Assembly (NCBI RefSeq): GCF_003028415.1
Contig: NZ_PYSV01000005.1
Span: 180,165-244,164 of the forward strand
Reading direction: 5' to 3'
DNA length: 64,000 nt
Origin: Deinococcus arcticus
GTDB taxonomy: Bacteria > Deinococcota > Deinococci > Deinococcales > Deinococcaceae
In this document: one piece after another, positions 54,746 through 63,659 of the stretch
Numbering within the stretch: the stretch's first letter is position 1
Layout: every line of letters begins with the position of its first letter
The notes under the pieces: generated by a model
The model's input: the letters and a program-made list of their open reading frames with translations, nothing else
What the model was told of the DNA's origin: nothing
Database searches by the model: none
Position numbers and translations under genes: made by a program

Positions 54746-56212
54746 ATGATTACCGGAGAAGTCAAAAGCAAGGTCGATGCCGTCTGGAGCGCCTTCTGGG
54801 CCGGCGGCGTCAGCAATCCTCTCGAAGTTGTTGAACAGCTCACCTACCTGCTCTTCCTGAAAGGGCTGGACGAAACGCATACCGCCCGCGAAGCGCGCGC
54901 CAACCGCACCGGCGAACCTATCCAGAACCCGGTGTTCACCGACGGCATGGACCAGTACCGCTGGAAGACCTTCAAGGACCTGGCCCCTCAGCAGATGTAC
55001 AGCGTCCTGGTGGACCGCATCTTCCCCTGGATGCGCACTCTGGGCGGGGAGCACAGCGCCTTTGCCAAGCACATGAAAGACGCGCGGTTCACTCTGCCGC
55101 CCGAAAAAGCAGGTGTGCTGGCCCGCGTGGTCGACGGGCTGGACAAGATCCCCATGCAGGACCGCGACACCAAAGGCGACCTGTACGAGTACCTGCTGAG
55201 CAAGCTCTCGAGCGCCGGACAGAACGGTCAGTTCCGCACGCCCCGGCACATCATCAACATGATGGTCGAGGTGATGCGCCCCACCCCGCAGGACACGATT
55301 TGCGACCCGGCTTGCGGCACCGCCGGCTTCCTGGTCGGCAGTGAAGAGTACCTGCGTGCCCGGTATGAACACGACATCTACAGTGACCCGGCGTTGAAAC
55401 AGCACTTCGAGAACGCCGCCTTCCACGGCTTTGACTTTGATCACACCATGCTGCGTGTGGCCGCCATGAACATGCTGCTACACGGCGTTCCCAACCCGGA
55501 CATCCGGAACAAGGACAGCCTCAGCAGCGACCACGGCGAAGACAGTGAACTGTACTCACTGATCCTGGCCAACCCGCCCTTCAAAGGCAGCCTGGACGAG
55601 AGCAGCGTCGCCAAGGACCTGACCAGCATCGTCAAGACGAAGAAGACAGAACTGCTGTTCCTTGCACTCTTCCTGCGACTTCTGAAAACGGGCGGCCGGG
55701 CGGCCGTCATCGTGCCGGACGGTGTACTGTTCGGCAGCAGCAAGGCGCACAAGCAGATCCGGGAAACCATCGTGGAGCACCACAAGCTCGAAGGCATCAT
55801 CAGCCTGCCCAGCGGCGTCTTCCGGCCCTACGCAGGCGTGTCCACCGCCATCATGATCTTTACCAAGACGGGGCGCGGCGGCACGGGCGACGTGTGGTTC
55901 TACGACATGAAGGCTGACGGCTTCACGCTCGACGACAAGCGGAACCCCACCAGCGAGAATGACATCCCCGACATCATTCACCGCTGGCATCAGCGGGACG
56001 AGGAACAGGCACGGCAACGCACAGATCAGAGTTTTTTCGTGCCTAAGGCAGACATCGTTGCCAATGGCTACGACCTGAGCATCAACCGCTACAAGGAAAC
56101 GCAGCACGAAGCGGTGGAGTACGACAAACCAGAAAAAATCCTGGATGATCTCGATGCGCTGGAGGGTGAAATCCAGGCTGGTTTGAAGCGTCTGCGGGAG
56201 ATGCTGGCATGA
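54746..56212 (+). CDS. hsdM: Type I restriction-modification DNA methyltransferase (HsdM)
   Basis: This 488-aa N6-adenine methyltransferase has the N-terminal helical HsdM domain (VDAVWSAFWAGGVSNPLEVV, LTYLLFLKGLD) and SAM motif I DPACGTAGFLVGSEEYL at about 187. The catalytic motif is NPPFKGS at about 274, and RAAVIVPDGVLFGSSKAHKQ is typical of HsdM. With HsdS it methylates the host target and with HsdR it forms the restriction complex. The ATG at 54746 is near a TAGGCT -10. It overlaps hsdS by four bases (ATGA). Confidence 0.95.
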   Translation: MITGEVKSKVDAVWSAFWAGGVSNPLEVVEQLTYLLFLKGLDETHTAREARANRTGEPIQNPVFTDGMDQYRWKTFKDLAPQQMYSVLVDRIFPWMRTLGGEHSAFAKHMKDARFTLPPEKAGVLARVVDGLDKIPMQDRDTKGDLYEYLLSKLSSAGQNGQFRTPRHIINMMVEVMRPTPQDTICDPACGTAGFLVGSEEYLRARYEHDIYSDPALKQHFENAAFHGFDFDHTMLRVAAMNMLLHGVPNPDIRNKDSLSSDHGEDSELYSLILANPPFKGSLDESSVAKDLTSIVKTKKTELLFLALFLRLLKTGGRAAVIVPDGVLFGSSKAHKQIRETIVEHHKLEGIISLPSGVFRPYAGVSTAIMIFTKTGRGGTGDVWFYDMKADGFTLDDKRNPTSENDIPDIIHRWHQRDEEQARQRTDQSFFVPKADIVANGYDLSINRYKETQHEAVEYDKPEKILDDLDALEGEIQAGLKRLREMLA

Positions 56213-57420
56213 GTTGGGATCAGGTAAGGCTTGGTGATTTGACTCATTTCATTCGCGGTGTGACGTTTAAGCCGGACGCAAAGGTAGAGGTGGGGTCGGA
56301 GGGCTCAGTCGTTTGCTTCCGCACGAGCAATGTTCAAACCAAATTAGACCAAAGTGACCTTATCGCTGTGCCCAGGGACATAGTGAAGCGTGATGAACAA
56401 TTTGTTCGTCATGGCGATCTTTTGGTGTCAAGCGCCAATAGTTGGAATTTGGTAGGCAAAGCGTGCTGGGTACCTGAGTTAAGTTATGAGGCTACACTTG
56501 GTGGATTTATTTCTGCTTTGCGTATCAACTCGCCGCGCCTCGATCCCCGTTATCTATTTCACTGGTTTACCTCGTCAAAAGTGCAAGACACTGTCCGAAG
56601 CTTTGGTCGACAGACGACGAACATTTCTAATCTTGATTTTGCGCGTGCCCTCAACCTCGAAATTCCCCTTCCCCCTCTCCACATCCAGCAGCGGATTGCA
56701 GCGGTGCTGGATGAAGTGGACGCGCTTCGGCAAAAGCGGGAGCGGAGTATTGAAAAACTCAGATTACTTAAATCGGAAGCCTTTAAATTTGCAATCAGCA
56801 CTGTTGAGGTACGGGAGATCACACTAGGTGAGATGTGTTATATCACTAAAGGAACCACTCCGACCACTCTGGGATTTGATTTCTCAAGTGCTGGAGCAAA
56901 ATTCCTTAGAGTTCAGAATTTAGTAGATGGCCGAATAGTGCATGCTTCTGACGATCTTTTTATTAATCGAGAGACTAATTCCGCCTTAGCAAGGTCAATA
57001 ATTTTGCCTAATGATGTACTATTATCGATTGCGGGAACTATTGGCCGTTCTGCCTTAGTCATCGAGTCTGATGGAGAAATGAATTGCAATCAGGCAATTG
57101 CAATTATCAGGCCCTTACATTCCATCAATTCTGCATACTTAAGGGAATGGCTTGACACCTCGGAAGCACAAGCTCAAATGCGGGGTTCGTCAGTGACGGC
57201 AACTATCGCAAACCTTAGCTTAGGTAGCATTTCGAAAATGCGCTTTCCTATGCCTGACTTGGCTCACCAAGTTAAAATTCTTATTGAGCTTCAAGTAATT
57301 CAAGATCAGATTGACTACCAAAGAGCGAGTTTGAATCATATGAGGGATTTGGGTGACACGCTTCAATCCCAGGCGTTTTCCGGTTCTCTCACTTTGCGCA
57401 ACTTCGAAGTAGCTCTGTAG
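56209..57420 (+). CDS. hsdS: Type I restriction specificity subunit (HsdS)
   Basis: This 403-aa protein has two target-recognition domains and a conserved helix between them: IPLPPLHIQQRIAAVLDEVD (about 145-165) and, near the end, MPDLAHQVKILIELQVIQDQ. The first domain starts WDQVRLGDLTHFIRG, the second ITLGEMCYITKGTTP. The two domains define the bipartite target. The gene is clearly poorer in GC than hsdM and hsdR, most of all in the second half (56760-57420), so that target domain probably came by recombination. Start and stop overlap or abut the neighbours. Confidence 0.93.
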   Translation: MSWDQVRLGDLTHFIRGVTFKPDAKVEVGSEGSVVCFRTSNVQTKLDQSDLIAVPRDIVKRDEQFVRHGDLLVSSANSWNLVGKACWVPELSYEATLGGFISALRINSPRLDPRYLFHWFTSSKVQDTVRSFGRQTTNISNLDFARALNLEIPLPPLHIQQRIAAVLDEVDALRQKRERSIEKLRLLKSEAFKFAISTVEVREITLGEMCYITKGTTPTTLGFDFSSAGAKFLRVQNLVDGRIVHASDDLFINRETNSALARSIILPNDVLLSIAGTIGRSALVIESDGEMNCNQAIAIIRPLHSINSAYLREWLDTSEAQAQMRGSSVTATIANLSLGSISKMRFPMPDLAHQVKILIELQVIQDQIDYQRASLNHMRDLGDTLQSQAFSGSLTLRNFEVAL

Positions 57421-57454
57421 CTTCTCCTCTAATTCTTCCCTTGAGGTATTGCCC

Positions 57455-60400
57455 TTGTCCAATTTTGCGTTTTTACAAGAATGGCCCGAGCTATTTCAAG
57501 TTGCAGCAATGGCCGAGGGATACGTTCGCAGTGATCCGCGCACCGCCAGCTTTCACGCCCGCCGAGCACTGGAAGGTCTGGTCGACTGGCTCTTTACCAA
57601 CGATCCGGAATTCAGCCCGAGACCCTACGACACCAGCTTGAATGCCTTACTGCGATCGGACGCCTTTACTCGCCTGGTACCGTTGCAGGTGCAGCCTCAC
57701 GCGGATCTGGTGCGCCGTGAAGGCAACCAGGCCGTACACGGCGGCCGGGAGATTTCGGCTCAGCAGGCCATGGGTACGCTGCGGGACCTGTGGTATGTCG
57801 CGCGTTGGTTCGCCTGGAACTATCAGGCGGATGAGCATGCCTCGCTCCCAGAGGACTTTAGCGAAGCCCTGGTGCCGCCGGCCCCAATCGACGTGGCCCG
57901 GTTGTCCCGCAAGCAACTCGAGGAAATGGAGACCCGCCTGGCCCAGGAGCAGCAGGCCGCTGAGGACCTGCGCCGCACCATGGCGGGCTATCAGGCGGAA
58001 CTCAGTGCCCTGCGCACCCAGGTCCGGGCCCGCAAAACCCGGAACGCGACACGCTCAGGTTCTTCGGCCGCTGCGGGCAGTGAGCAGGAGACCCGTGAGC
58101 GCCTGATTGACGTGCTGTTGCGGGAGGCTGGCTGGGAGCCTGATGAGGCGAACGTTCGCGAGTACCCGGTGACGGGAATGCCGACGGGCAGCGGCAATGG
58201 CTACGTTGACTATGTGCTGTGGGGCGCGGACGCCCGGCCTCTGGCGGTGGTGGAGGCCAAACGCACCCGCACGGACGCCGAGAACGGCCGACAGCAGGCC
58301 AAGCTGTACGCGGACTGTCTGGAAGCGCAGTTTGGGCGGCGTCCGGTCATCTTCTACACGAACGGCACCCGCACGTTCCTGTGGGATGACGCAGCGTTCG
58401 GAGCCGCGGGGGGCTACCCGCCCCGTGAGGTGTCTGGCTTCTACACCCGCGACGAGCTTGAACTGCTGATTCAGCGCCGTCAGACGCGCCTGCCGTTGGC
58501 CGACCAGGAAATCAACAACGGCATTGTGGAGCGGCCCTATCAGCATCTGGCAGTCCGCGCGGTGACGGAGCGCCTATCAGCCCGGCACCGCCAGGGCCTG
58601 CTGGTGATGGCCACCGGCACCGGGAAAACCCGCACGGCCGCTGCAATCATCGAACTGTTGCAGCGCAGCGGCTGGGTGAAGCGGGTGCTGTTCCTGGCAG
58701 ACCGCAAGGCACTGGTGGACCAGACCACCCGGGTGTTCCGCAAGTTTCTGCCGGGTGGTGTGCACAACCTGCTGGAGGACAAGGAGAACGCCGGCACGGC
58801 GCGGTTGGTGGTCAGCACGTATCACACCATGCTGAGTTTCATCGAGTCCGGGCAGGTGGGCAGCGGCGAGAAAGTGTTCGGGCCAGGGCACTTTGACCTG
58901 GTGATCGTGGATGAGGCGCACCGCAGCGTGTACCGCAAGTTCGGGGCAATCTTCGCGTACTTTGACGCCTACCTGCTGGGCCTCACCGCCACGCCCAAGG
59001 ACGAGGTGGACCGCAACACCTATCGGCTCTTCCATATGGAAGACGGCGTCCCCCTCTTCTCCTATGGGCTGGAAGAAGCCGTGAATGACGGGTACCTGGT
59101 GCCCCCCCGCGGGCGCGACCGTACGCCGGGCTTCCTGCAGCGGGGCATTCGCTACGAAGACCTCAGCGACGCGGAGAAAGAGGAGTTCGATGAGGTCGAC
59201 TGGGAGGAGGTCGGGGGCCGCCGGGAGGAAATTGCCGCGTCTGAAATCAACCAGTGGCTCTTCAACCAGAGCACCGTGGACGAGGTGCTCAAGGACCTGA
59301 TGACGCTCGGCCTGAAAACCGAGGGGGGAGACCGGCTCGGGAAGACCATCGTGTTCGCGGCCAACCATAAGCACGCGCTCTACATCGTTCAGCGGTTCGA
59401 GGCGAACTTCCCGCACCTGCACAACTTCGCGCGGGTCATCGACAACTATGACCGCTTTGCTGGCACCCTGATCGATGACTTTTCCAACCCCAGCAAGCAG
59501 CCGACCCTGGCCGTCAGTGTGGACATGCTCGACACGGGGATCGACGTTCCGGAGGTCGTGAACCTGGTGCTGTTCAAGGTCGTGCGCAGCAAGACCAAAT
59601 TTATGCAGATGGTGGGGCGCGGCACGCGGCTACGGCCGGACCTGTTTGGCCCTGGGCAGCCCAAAACGCACTTCAACGTGCTGGACTACTGTGGCAACCT
59701 CACTTTCTTCTCGCTCAACCCGGACGGCACCGAAACCAAAGTGGCCGAGCCGGTGCTCCAGCGGACGTTCAAAACCCAGCTGGAGCTCCTGAAGGTGCTG
59801 GCCCCCTTGCGGGCGACAGACGAGGAGGCGCGCCAGCTGTACACCGCAACGGCCGACGCCCTGCACGCCCGGGTCAGCGGCATCCCGCTGGAAAGTTTTA
59901 TGGTGCGCCAGGTGCGCGACCACGTAGAGCCCTTCCAGCAGCGGTCACGCTGGGACGCCCTGACGGAACTGGACCATCTGGACCTGCAGCGGCACGTCAG
60001 TGGCCTGCCCTCCGCTGTTCAGACGGGTGACGAAGGTGCCCGGCGGTTCGATGAACTGGTCGTCAAGCTGCAACTCGCCCGCCAGACGGGCAGCAAAACC
60101 GCCGCTGGACTGCAGCGCCGGGTGCAGAGGATGGCTGAAGGCCTGGCAGGCAAAGCCAGTATTCCTGACGTCGCGGCCCAGGGCCCCCTGCTGGCCCAAT
60201 TGCAGGACCCCGCCATCTGGACCGCGTTGACGCCAAGTGCTCTGGAGGACATCCGGATGAAGGTCCGGGGGCTGGTGAGTCTGCTGGACCGTGAGGAGCG
60301 CGGCGTGGTCTACACCGACTTCCAGGACGCCATCGTCGGCAGTGACATGACAGGCTTCCCAGATCTTGAAGGCCAGGTGAATCAGCGTCAGTACCGGAAG

Positions 60401-60862
60401 AAGGTGGAGGGTTTTCTGCGTCGCCAGGACACCCACCCGATTATCCGAAAGATTCGCCAGGCGGCCCCACTCTCCGCCGCTGACCTGGAGGCGCTTGAAG
60501 TGCTGCTGTTTGAGGCTGGGGAAGTGCAGTCACGTGAAGTGTTCGAGGAGGTTTACGGCAAACAGGACAACCTGGCCACCTTCATTCGCAGTCTGGTTGG
60601 CCTGGACCGTCACGCTGCTGAACAGCTGTTTGCCCGGTACCTTAACGGTCAGGTGTTCAACTCGGCGCAGTTGCGGTTCGTTGAACATCTCATTGAGATG
60701 CTCACTCGGAATGGAAGTGTGCCGGTGGGCGCCCTGTACGAGCCGCCGTTTACCAATGCCAACCCTGCCGGGATTGACGGCGTCTTTCAGCCTGCGGACG
60801 CGGATCAGCTGGTGGACTTGCTCCGCTTGATCGGGCGTGCGACGCTTCCGTTGCAAAGCTAG
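57455..60862 (+). CDS. hsdR: Type I restriction endonuclease subunit (HsdR)
   Basis: The protein is 1135 aa from a TTG at 57455, chosen because GAGG (57443) is seven bases upstream; an earlier TTG at 57449 lies too close. N-terminal region: DUF4145-like helices (RALEGLVDWLFTNDPEF). The nuclease core (about 250-275) has VDYVLWGADARPLAVVEAKR, with D and E-x-K. The motor is a superfamily 2 helicase: VMATGTGKTRTAAAIIELL, DEAHRSVYRKFGAI, LGLTATPKDEVDR and MVGRGTRLRPDLFG. The C-terminal part is helical. It uses ATP to pull DNA and cuts unmethylated phage DNA. It lies 34 bases after hsdS and completes the type I set. A hairpin follows it at 60881. Confidence 0.93.
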   Translation: MSNFAFLQEWPELFQVAAMAEGYVRSDPRTASFHARRALEGLVDWLFTNDPEFSPRPYDTSLNALLRSDAFTRLVPLQVQPHADLVRREGNQAVHGGREISAQQAMGTLRDLWYVARWFAWNYQADEHASLPEDFSEALVPPAPIDVARLSRKQLEEMETRLAQEQQAAEDLRRTMAGYQAELSALRTQVRARKTRNATRSGSSAAAGSEQETRERLIDVLLREAGWEPDEANVREYPVTGMPTGSGNGYVDYVLWGADARPLAVVEAKRTRTDAENGRQQAKLYADCLEAQFGRRPVIFYTNGTRTFLWDDAAFGAAGGYPPREVSGFYTRDELELLIQRRQTRLPLADQEINNGIVERPYQHLAVRAVTERLSARHRQGLLVMATGTGKTRTAAAIIELLQRSGWVKRVLFLADRKALVDQTTRVFRKFLPGGVHNLLEDKENAGTARLVVSTYHTMLSFIESGQVGSGEKVFGPGHFDLVIVDEAHRSVYRKFGAIFAYFDAYLLGLTATPKDEVDRNTYRLFHMEDGVPLFSYGLEEAVNDGYLVPPRGRDRTPGFLQRGIRYEDLSDAEKEEFDEVDWEEVGGRREEIAASEINQWLFNQSTVDEVLKDLMTLGLKTEGGDRLGKTIVFAANHKHALYIVQRFEANFPHLHNFARVIDNYDRFAGTLIDDFSNPSKQPTLAVSVDMLDTGIDVPEVVNLVLFKVVRSKTKFMQMVGRGTRLRPDLFGPGQPKTHFNVLDYCGNLTFFSLNPDGTETKVAEPVLQRTFKTQLELLKVLAPLRATDEEARQLYTATADALHARVSGIPLESFMVRQVRDHVEPFQQRSRWDALTELDHLDLQRHVSGLPSAVQTGDEGARRFDELVVKLQLARQTGSKTAAGLQRRVQRMAEGLAGKASIPDVAAQGPLLAQLQDPAIWTALTPSALEDIRMKVRGLVSLLDREERGVVYTDFQDAIVGSDMTGFPDLEGQVNQRQYRKKVEGFLRRQDTHPIIRKIRQAAPLSAADLEALEVLLFEAGEVQSREVFEEVYGKQDNLATFIRSLVGLDRHAAEQLFARYLNGQVFNSAQLRFVEHLIEMLTRNGSVPVGALYEPPFTNANPAGIDGVFQPADADQLVDLLRLIGRATLPLQS

Positions 60863-60880
60863 TCACGTGGGCGTCACACG

Positions 60881-60918
60881 ACGCAGGCAGGACGGCGTTA
60901 CGGCCGTTCTGCCTGCGT
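60881..60918 (+). terminator. Strong hairpin after hsdR
   Basis: A 16-bp stem (60881-60896 with 60903-60918, one G-T pair) with a six-base loop lies 18 bases past the hsdR stop. The T-tract is absent, so it may work as an RNA-stabilising hairpin or a bidirectional terminator. Confidence 0.65.
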
Positions 60919-61180
60919 CAATAACTGTCGCGCTCAGGCATCACACTGCGGTCAGGAGGCCGCAATGCCCCAAACCGCTGAGGCTCTTCACGAGCTGGGA
61001 AAGCAGAGCAGGCCTCCTGCCGATTCGGCTGTGCAGACCGCTGTTGACCTGGGAAGAACCTGCACGGGGCTTGATTGCAGTGATCCGGAGACCGGGCAAA
61101 TGGCCTTCGGCCCTGGGCCTCCTGCCCAGGTGGAGAACCTCAGGGCGTCCCCCAACCGCAGCATCTTCCCAGGAGGCATC

Positions 61181-62338
61181 ATGGAACCGCAGATCTTCAA
61201 CCAGAACGAATTGAACTCTAGGTTTGCTCTGCGCGTCAATCAGGACCAGGACCGTCTGGCCCTGGCGCGACTCCTTCAGGATGACGAGCTCACCGTCTCG
61301 GAGCCCTTTTCACCTCACGGACTGCACGAGTACCGGGGTCAGGTCACAGTCCGTGGGGAAGCCGTCGACTTGAAGTTTCATCACAAAGGGCAGAGCAGGG
61401 GAGGTGGGCTCTCCGCACTCCGCAGTGGCCCCTCAACTTCTCCGGAAATCGTCCGTCTGCTGCGGCAGATTATTGTGCGCAATGCGAAAAGTGCCGATCT
61501 GGGGATTACGGCAAGTCGTCCACCATTTGATCGCCAACCGAGTAGGTTGGGGATTCGTGTGGGCGCTGGTCGGACATCAGGCGGCGCGAGTGGAAAGGGC
61601 AAGCCGTATCAGCTTACGGTCGGCTATCTCGGTGAGCAGCATTTCGTGAACTTCCTGGCCCAAGAGGCATCGGAGCTTGAGGTAGAATGGCTGAATCAGG
61701 AACGAGAGCAGGGCCTGCCTTACGACGTGCGGGTGGGCGGGCGCCTCGCAGTGGATGTCAAGGCCACACAGACTGAACGGGACCATGTGCTGTTGACTCC
61801 AGCTGAACGTCTCTTCCGTGAAACGTGGGGATTGCATCATGCCATTGCGCTGGTCACGCTCCGCACTGATCCCACTGCGCCGCCCGCTGCTGTCGATCTT
61901 TACACTGGGCCTTCCCTGACACGCACCACCTTGGCACAGTTGCGGTTTCTGCTCGCCGGCCTCCCTCCGGTCCCCGGCGGTTTCGAGTCAGCGGTGGCCC
62001 CCTCTTCGGAGGCGACAGGTGAGCCTTTCAACTCATCACCTGTCGACCTATTTCAGCTTTATCCTCTGTTCAAGCCTGGAACCTACAGGAGCGGCGAGGG
62101 CCAGGACATCTTGTCTTTCAGCTCGGATGGCAGTTGGAGCAGGAAGAGCCCGTCAGTAAACCGTTCAGGTCGGTATGCCATGGTTGGCCGGCAGATTCAT
62201 TTGCAGGACCATACATTCCTGCAAGGCGCGGCTGAAGAACGACTGTTCGCGGGCCGTACCCACACGCATTGGGTGCTTACCGACGTTCACGGCGCCGCCT
62301 ATTACTCGGACGAAGTTGGGAACGTCAGCATCGATTAA
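61181..62338 (+). CDS. DUF3883-like nuclease-fold protein
   Basis: The protein is 385 aa from the ATG at 61181, which has AGGAGG five bases upstream; an earlier ATG at 60965 in the same frame also has AGGAGG and would add 72 residues of low-structure sequence. The centre (about 140-200) matches the DUF3883 pattern: YLGEQHFVNFLAQEA, VEWLNQEREQGLPYDVRV, GRLAVDVKATQTER. In DUF3883 the 'YD...' and 'I.VK.T' strands form a PD-(D/E)XK-like core. Such domains often accompany sacsin-like and restriction proteins. The C-terminal segment (RSGEGQDILSFSSDGSWSR) is beta-rich. It is probably a late component of the island. Confidence 0.7.
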   Translation: MEPQIFNQNELNSRFALRVNQDQDRLALARLLQDDELTVSEPFSPHGLHEYRGQVTVRGEAVDLKFHHKGQSRGGGLSALRSGPSTSPEIVRLLRQIIVRNAKSADLGITASRPPFDRQPSRLGIRVGAGRTSGGASGKGKPYQLTVGYLGEQHFVNFLAQEASELEVEWLNQEREQGLPYDVRVGGRLAVDVKATQTERDHVLLTPAERLFRETWGLHHAIALVTLRTDPTAPPAAVDLYTGPSLTRTTLAQLRFLLAGLPPVPGGFESAVAPSSEATGEPFNSSPVDLFQLYPLFKPGTYRSGEGQDILSFSSDGSWSRKSPSVNRSGRYAMVGRQIHLQDHTFLQGAAEERLFAGRTHTHWVLTDVHGAAYYSDEVGNVSID

Positions 62339-62354
62339 CCGCCGCGGACCTTCT

Positions 62355-62621
62355 CTAGAACGTGTGCCGCCCAGGGACGAGATTGCGGGCGAGTTTTAGC
62401 AGCGTCTGATCATGTAACTCTCCCCAGGCAAAGGCAGCGCCATCCTGGAACAAGAAGTCGTCACCTCGCCGCCGATGCAGCCGCACTCCATCTGCCGCTG
62501 CCAGGAGCAGTGCCGTGGCGCCCAGCCGCATCCCGTAAGACTTGGCTTGGTAAAACGCCTCTTTCCAAATTTGGTATGGCCGTACGGTGCCTGTCAGAAG
62601 CGCTGTGGCGGGTAATGCCAT
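62355..62621 (-). CDS. Small hypothetical protein (88 aa)
   Basis: The ATG at 62621 follows AGGGG closely, inside a palindrome (62625-62650). The 88-aa product has PYQIWKEAFYQAKSYGMRLG, then ATALLLAAADGVRLHRRR and AFAWGELHDQTLLKLARNL. It has no signal peptide. The family is unknown. It converges on the DUF3883-like gene, with 16 bases between the two stops. Confidence 0.45.
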   Translation of the reverse strand: MALPATALLTGTVRPYQIWKEAFYQAKSYGMRLGATALLLAAADGVRLHRRRGDDFLFQDGAAFAWGELHDQTLLKLARNLVPGRHTF

Positions 62622-62624
62622 GAC

Positions 62625-62650
62625 CCCTCATAGAAACGTTCTCATGAGGG
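62625..62650. promoter_or_regulatory. 26-bp imperfect palindrome over the start region of the 88-aa gene
   Basis: CCCTCAT (62625-62631) and ATGAGGG (62644-62650) flank AGAAACGTTCTC. The dyad covers the ribosome site of the gene at 62621, a typical autoregulatory operator position. It does not match the Deinococcus RDRM motif as I know it. Confidence 0.4.
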
Positions 62651-62840
62651 TCATCGGACATGTGGAGGGAAACCTGCAAAATATGTTGTCATCAACGGCA
62701 CTTTCGAGCTAAAGCGGGAATGGGTACGCTACGTCAGTGACCGCTGACTCAGCGCAGGGTGAAACATGCAACCCCTCCAAACGTCCGATGGTCGTGGTGA
62801 AAATTTCTCTGAAGCCAGTTAAGTGGATTGCGGATAACTT

Positions 62841-63650
62841 TTAGATCAACCGAGCGCCAAGGGCAGTCAAGGCGACGCAGAGGGCATCGCGCAACTGTGC
62901 AACAGAGTCATAGCAGCGTCTGGGGAGCAAGAACCCTTTCAGTCGTCGCCAGACGGCTTCGATGTGATTCAACATCGGCGCGTAGGGCGGCAGATACCGG
63001 AGATACAGCCCCTGGGCCTCCCACTGTGGGATCTTCTTCTAGAGCGCAGCGCCCTTGTGAAAGGGCGCATTGTCCAACACGACCACGGTCAAGCGCTGCG
63101 GCTCACAGGTCTGCGCCACGGTGTCGAGGAAGGCCATGACCTGTTCGCCCGTGCAGTTTCCGTTCAGTTCACGCACGTCCAGGTGGGTCTTGGCCCCATC
63201 AACGGTCAGACAGCCTATCAGGTTAAGTCGGCCGCTTGAGCCCGATCGCGTGGGGATCTCAAACTGACACCCCGAGCCCCGGGGCGTCCAAGTCGAACCC
63301 ATCGAGAGCATCAACCCCAAGCCAGTCTGATCCAGAAAACTCAGGCGGATTTTGCCGTCCAGTGCCCCTTTTTCAGCGTCTCAATCGACGCGGCGTGTTC
63401 ACGTTGCACGGCTGGGTCGAGTGTTTTGGCGGGCGAGTACCTCGCCCGCTTCCAGGTGTAGCCCAGGCGGTGCAGATGTTCGGTCATCGTCCGAGGACTG
63501 ATCGTCACCTGAAACTGCTGCGCGACGGCTTCACACAACAGGGTCGCCGTCCAGAAACGGTCTTCGCGCAATTTCTCGTGCAGAAACGGCTCAATCTGAG
63601 GTGTGACCAGCGGCGGTTTGCCTGGGGCCTCAGTACCCGACAGTTTCTCT
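62841..63650 (-). pseudogene. IS630-family transposase, truncated, frameshifted and with a stop
   Basis: The order is that of IS630 transposases: linker and C-terminal HTH remnant (VTPQIEPFLHEKLREDRFWT, SPRTMTEHLHRLGYTWKRAR), then DDE core pieces GLMLSMGSTWTPRGSG, THLDVRELNGNCTGEQVMAF and VLDNAPFHKG, then YLPPYAPMLNHIEAVWRRLK (E of DDE). A frameshift lies near 63350 (between WTAKSA and GLGLMLSMG), and a TAG at about 63041 stops the frame before KKIPQWEAQG. The first ~90 residues are missing because the IS4-type sequence begins at about 63651. The element cannot move by itself. Confidence 0.85.
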
Positions 63651-63659
63651 AGGGGTTGA

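Noticed and set aside
54012..54749. A 245-codon plus-strand frame before hsdM
   Set aside because: It overlaps the minus-strand 185-aa gene, whose translation has a recurring pattern (WG...ASAILT..YP..FTIYD); the plus frame has none.
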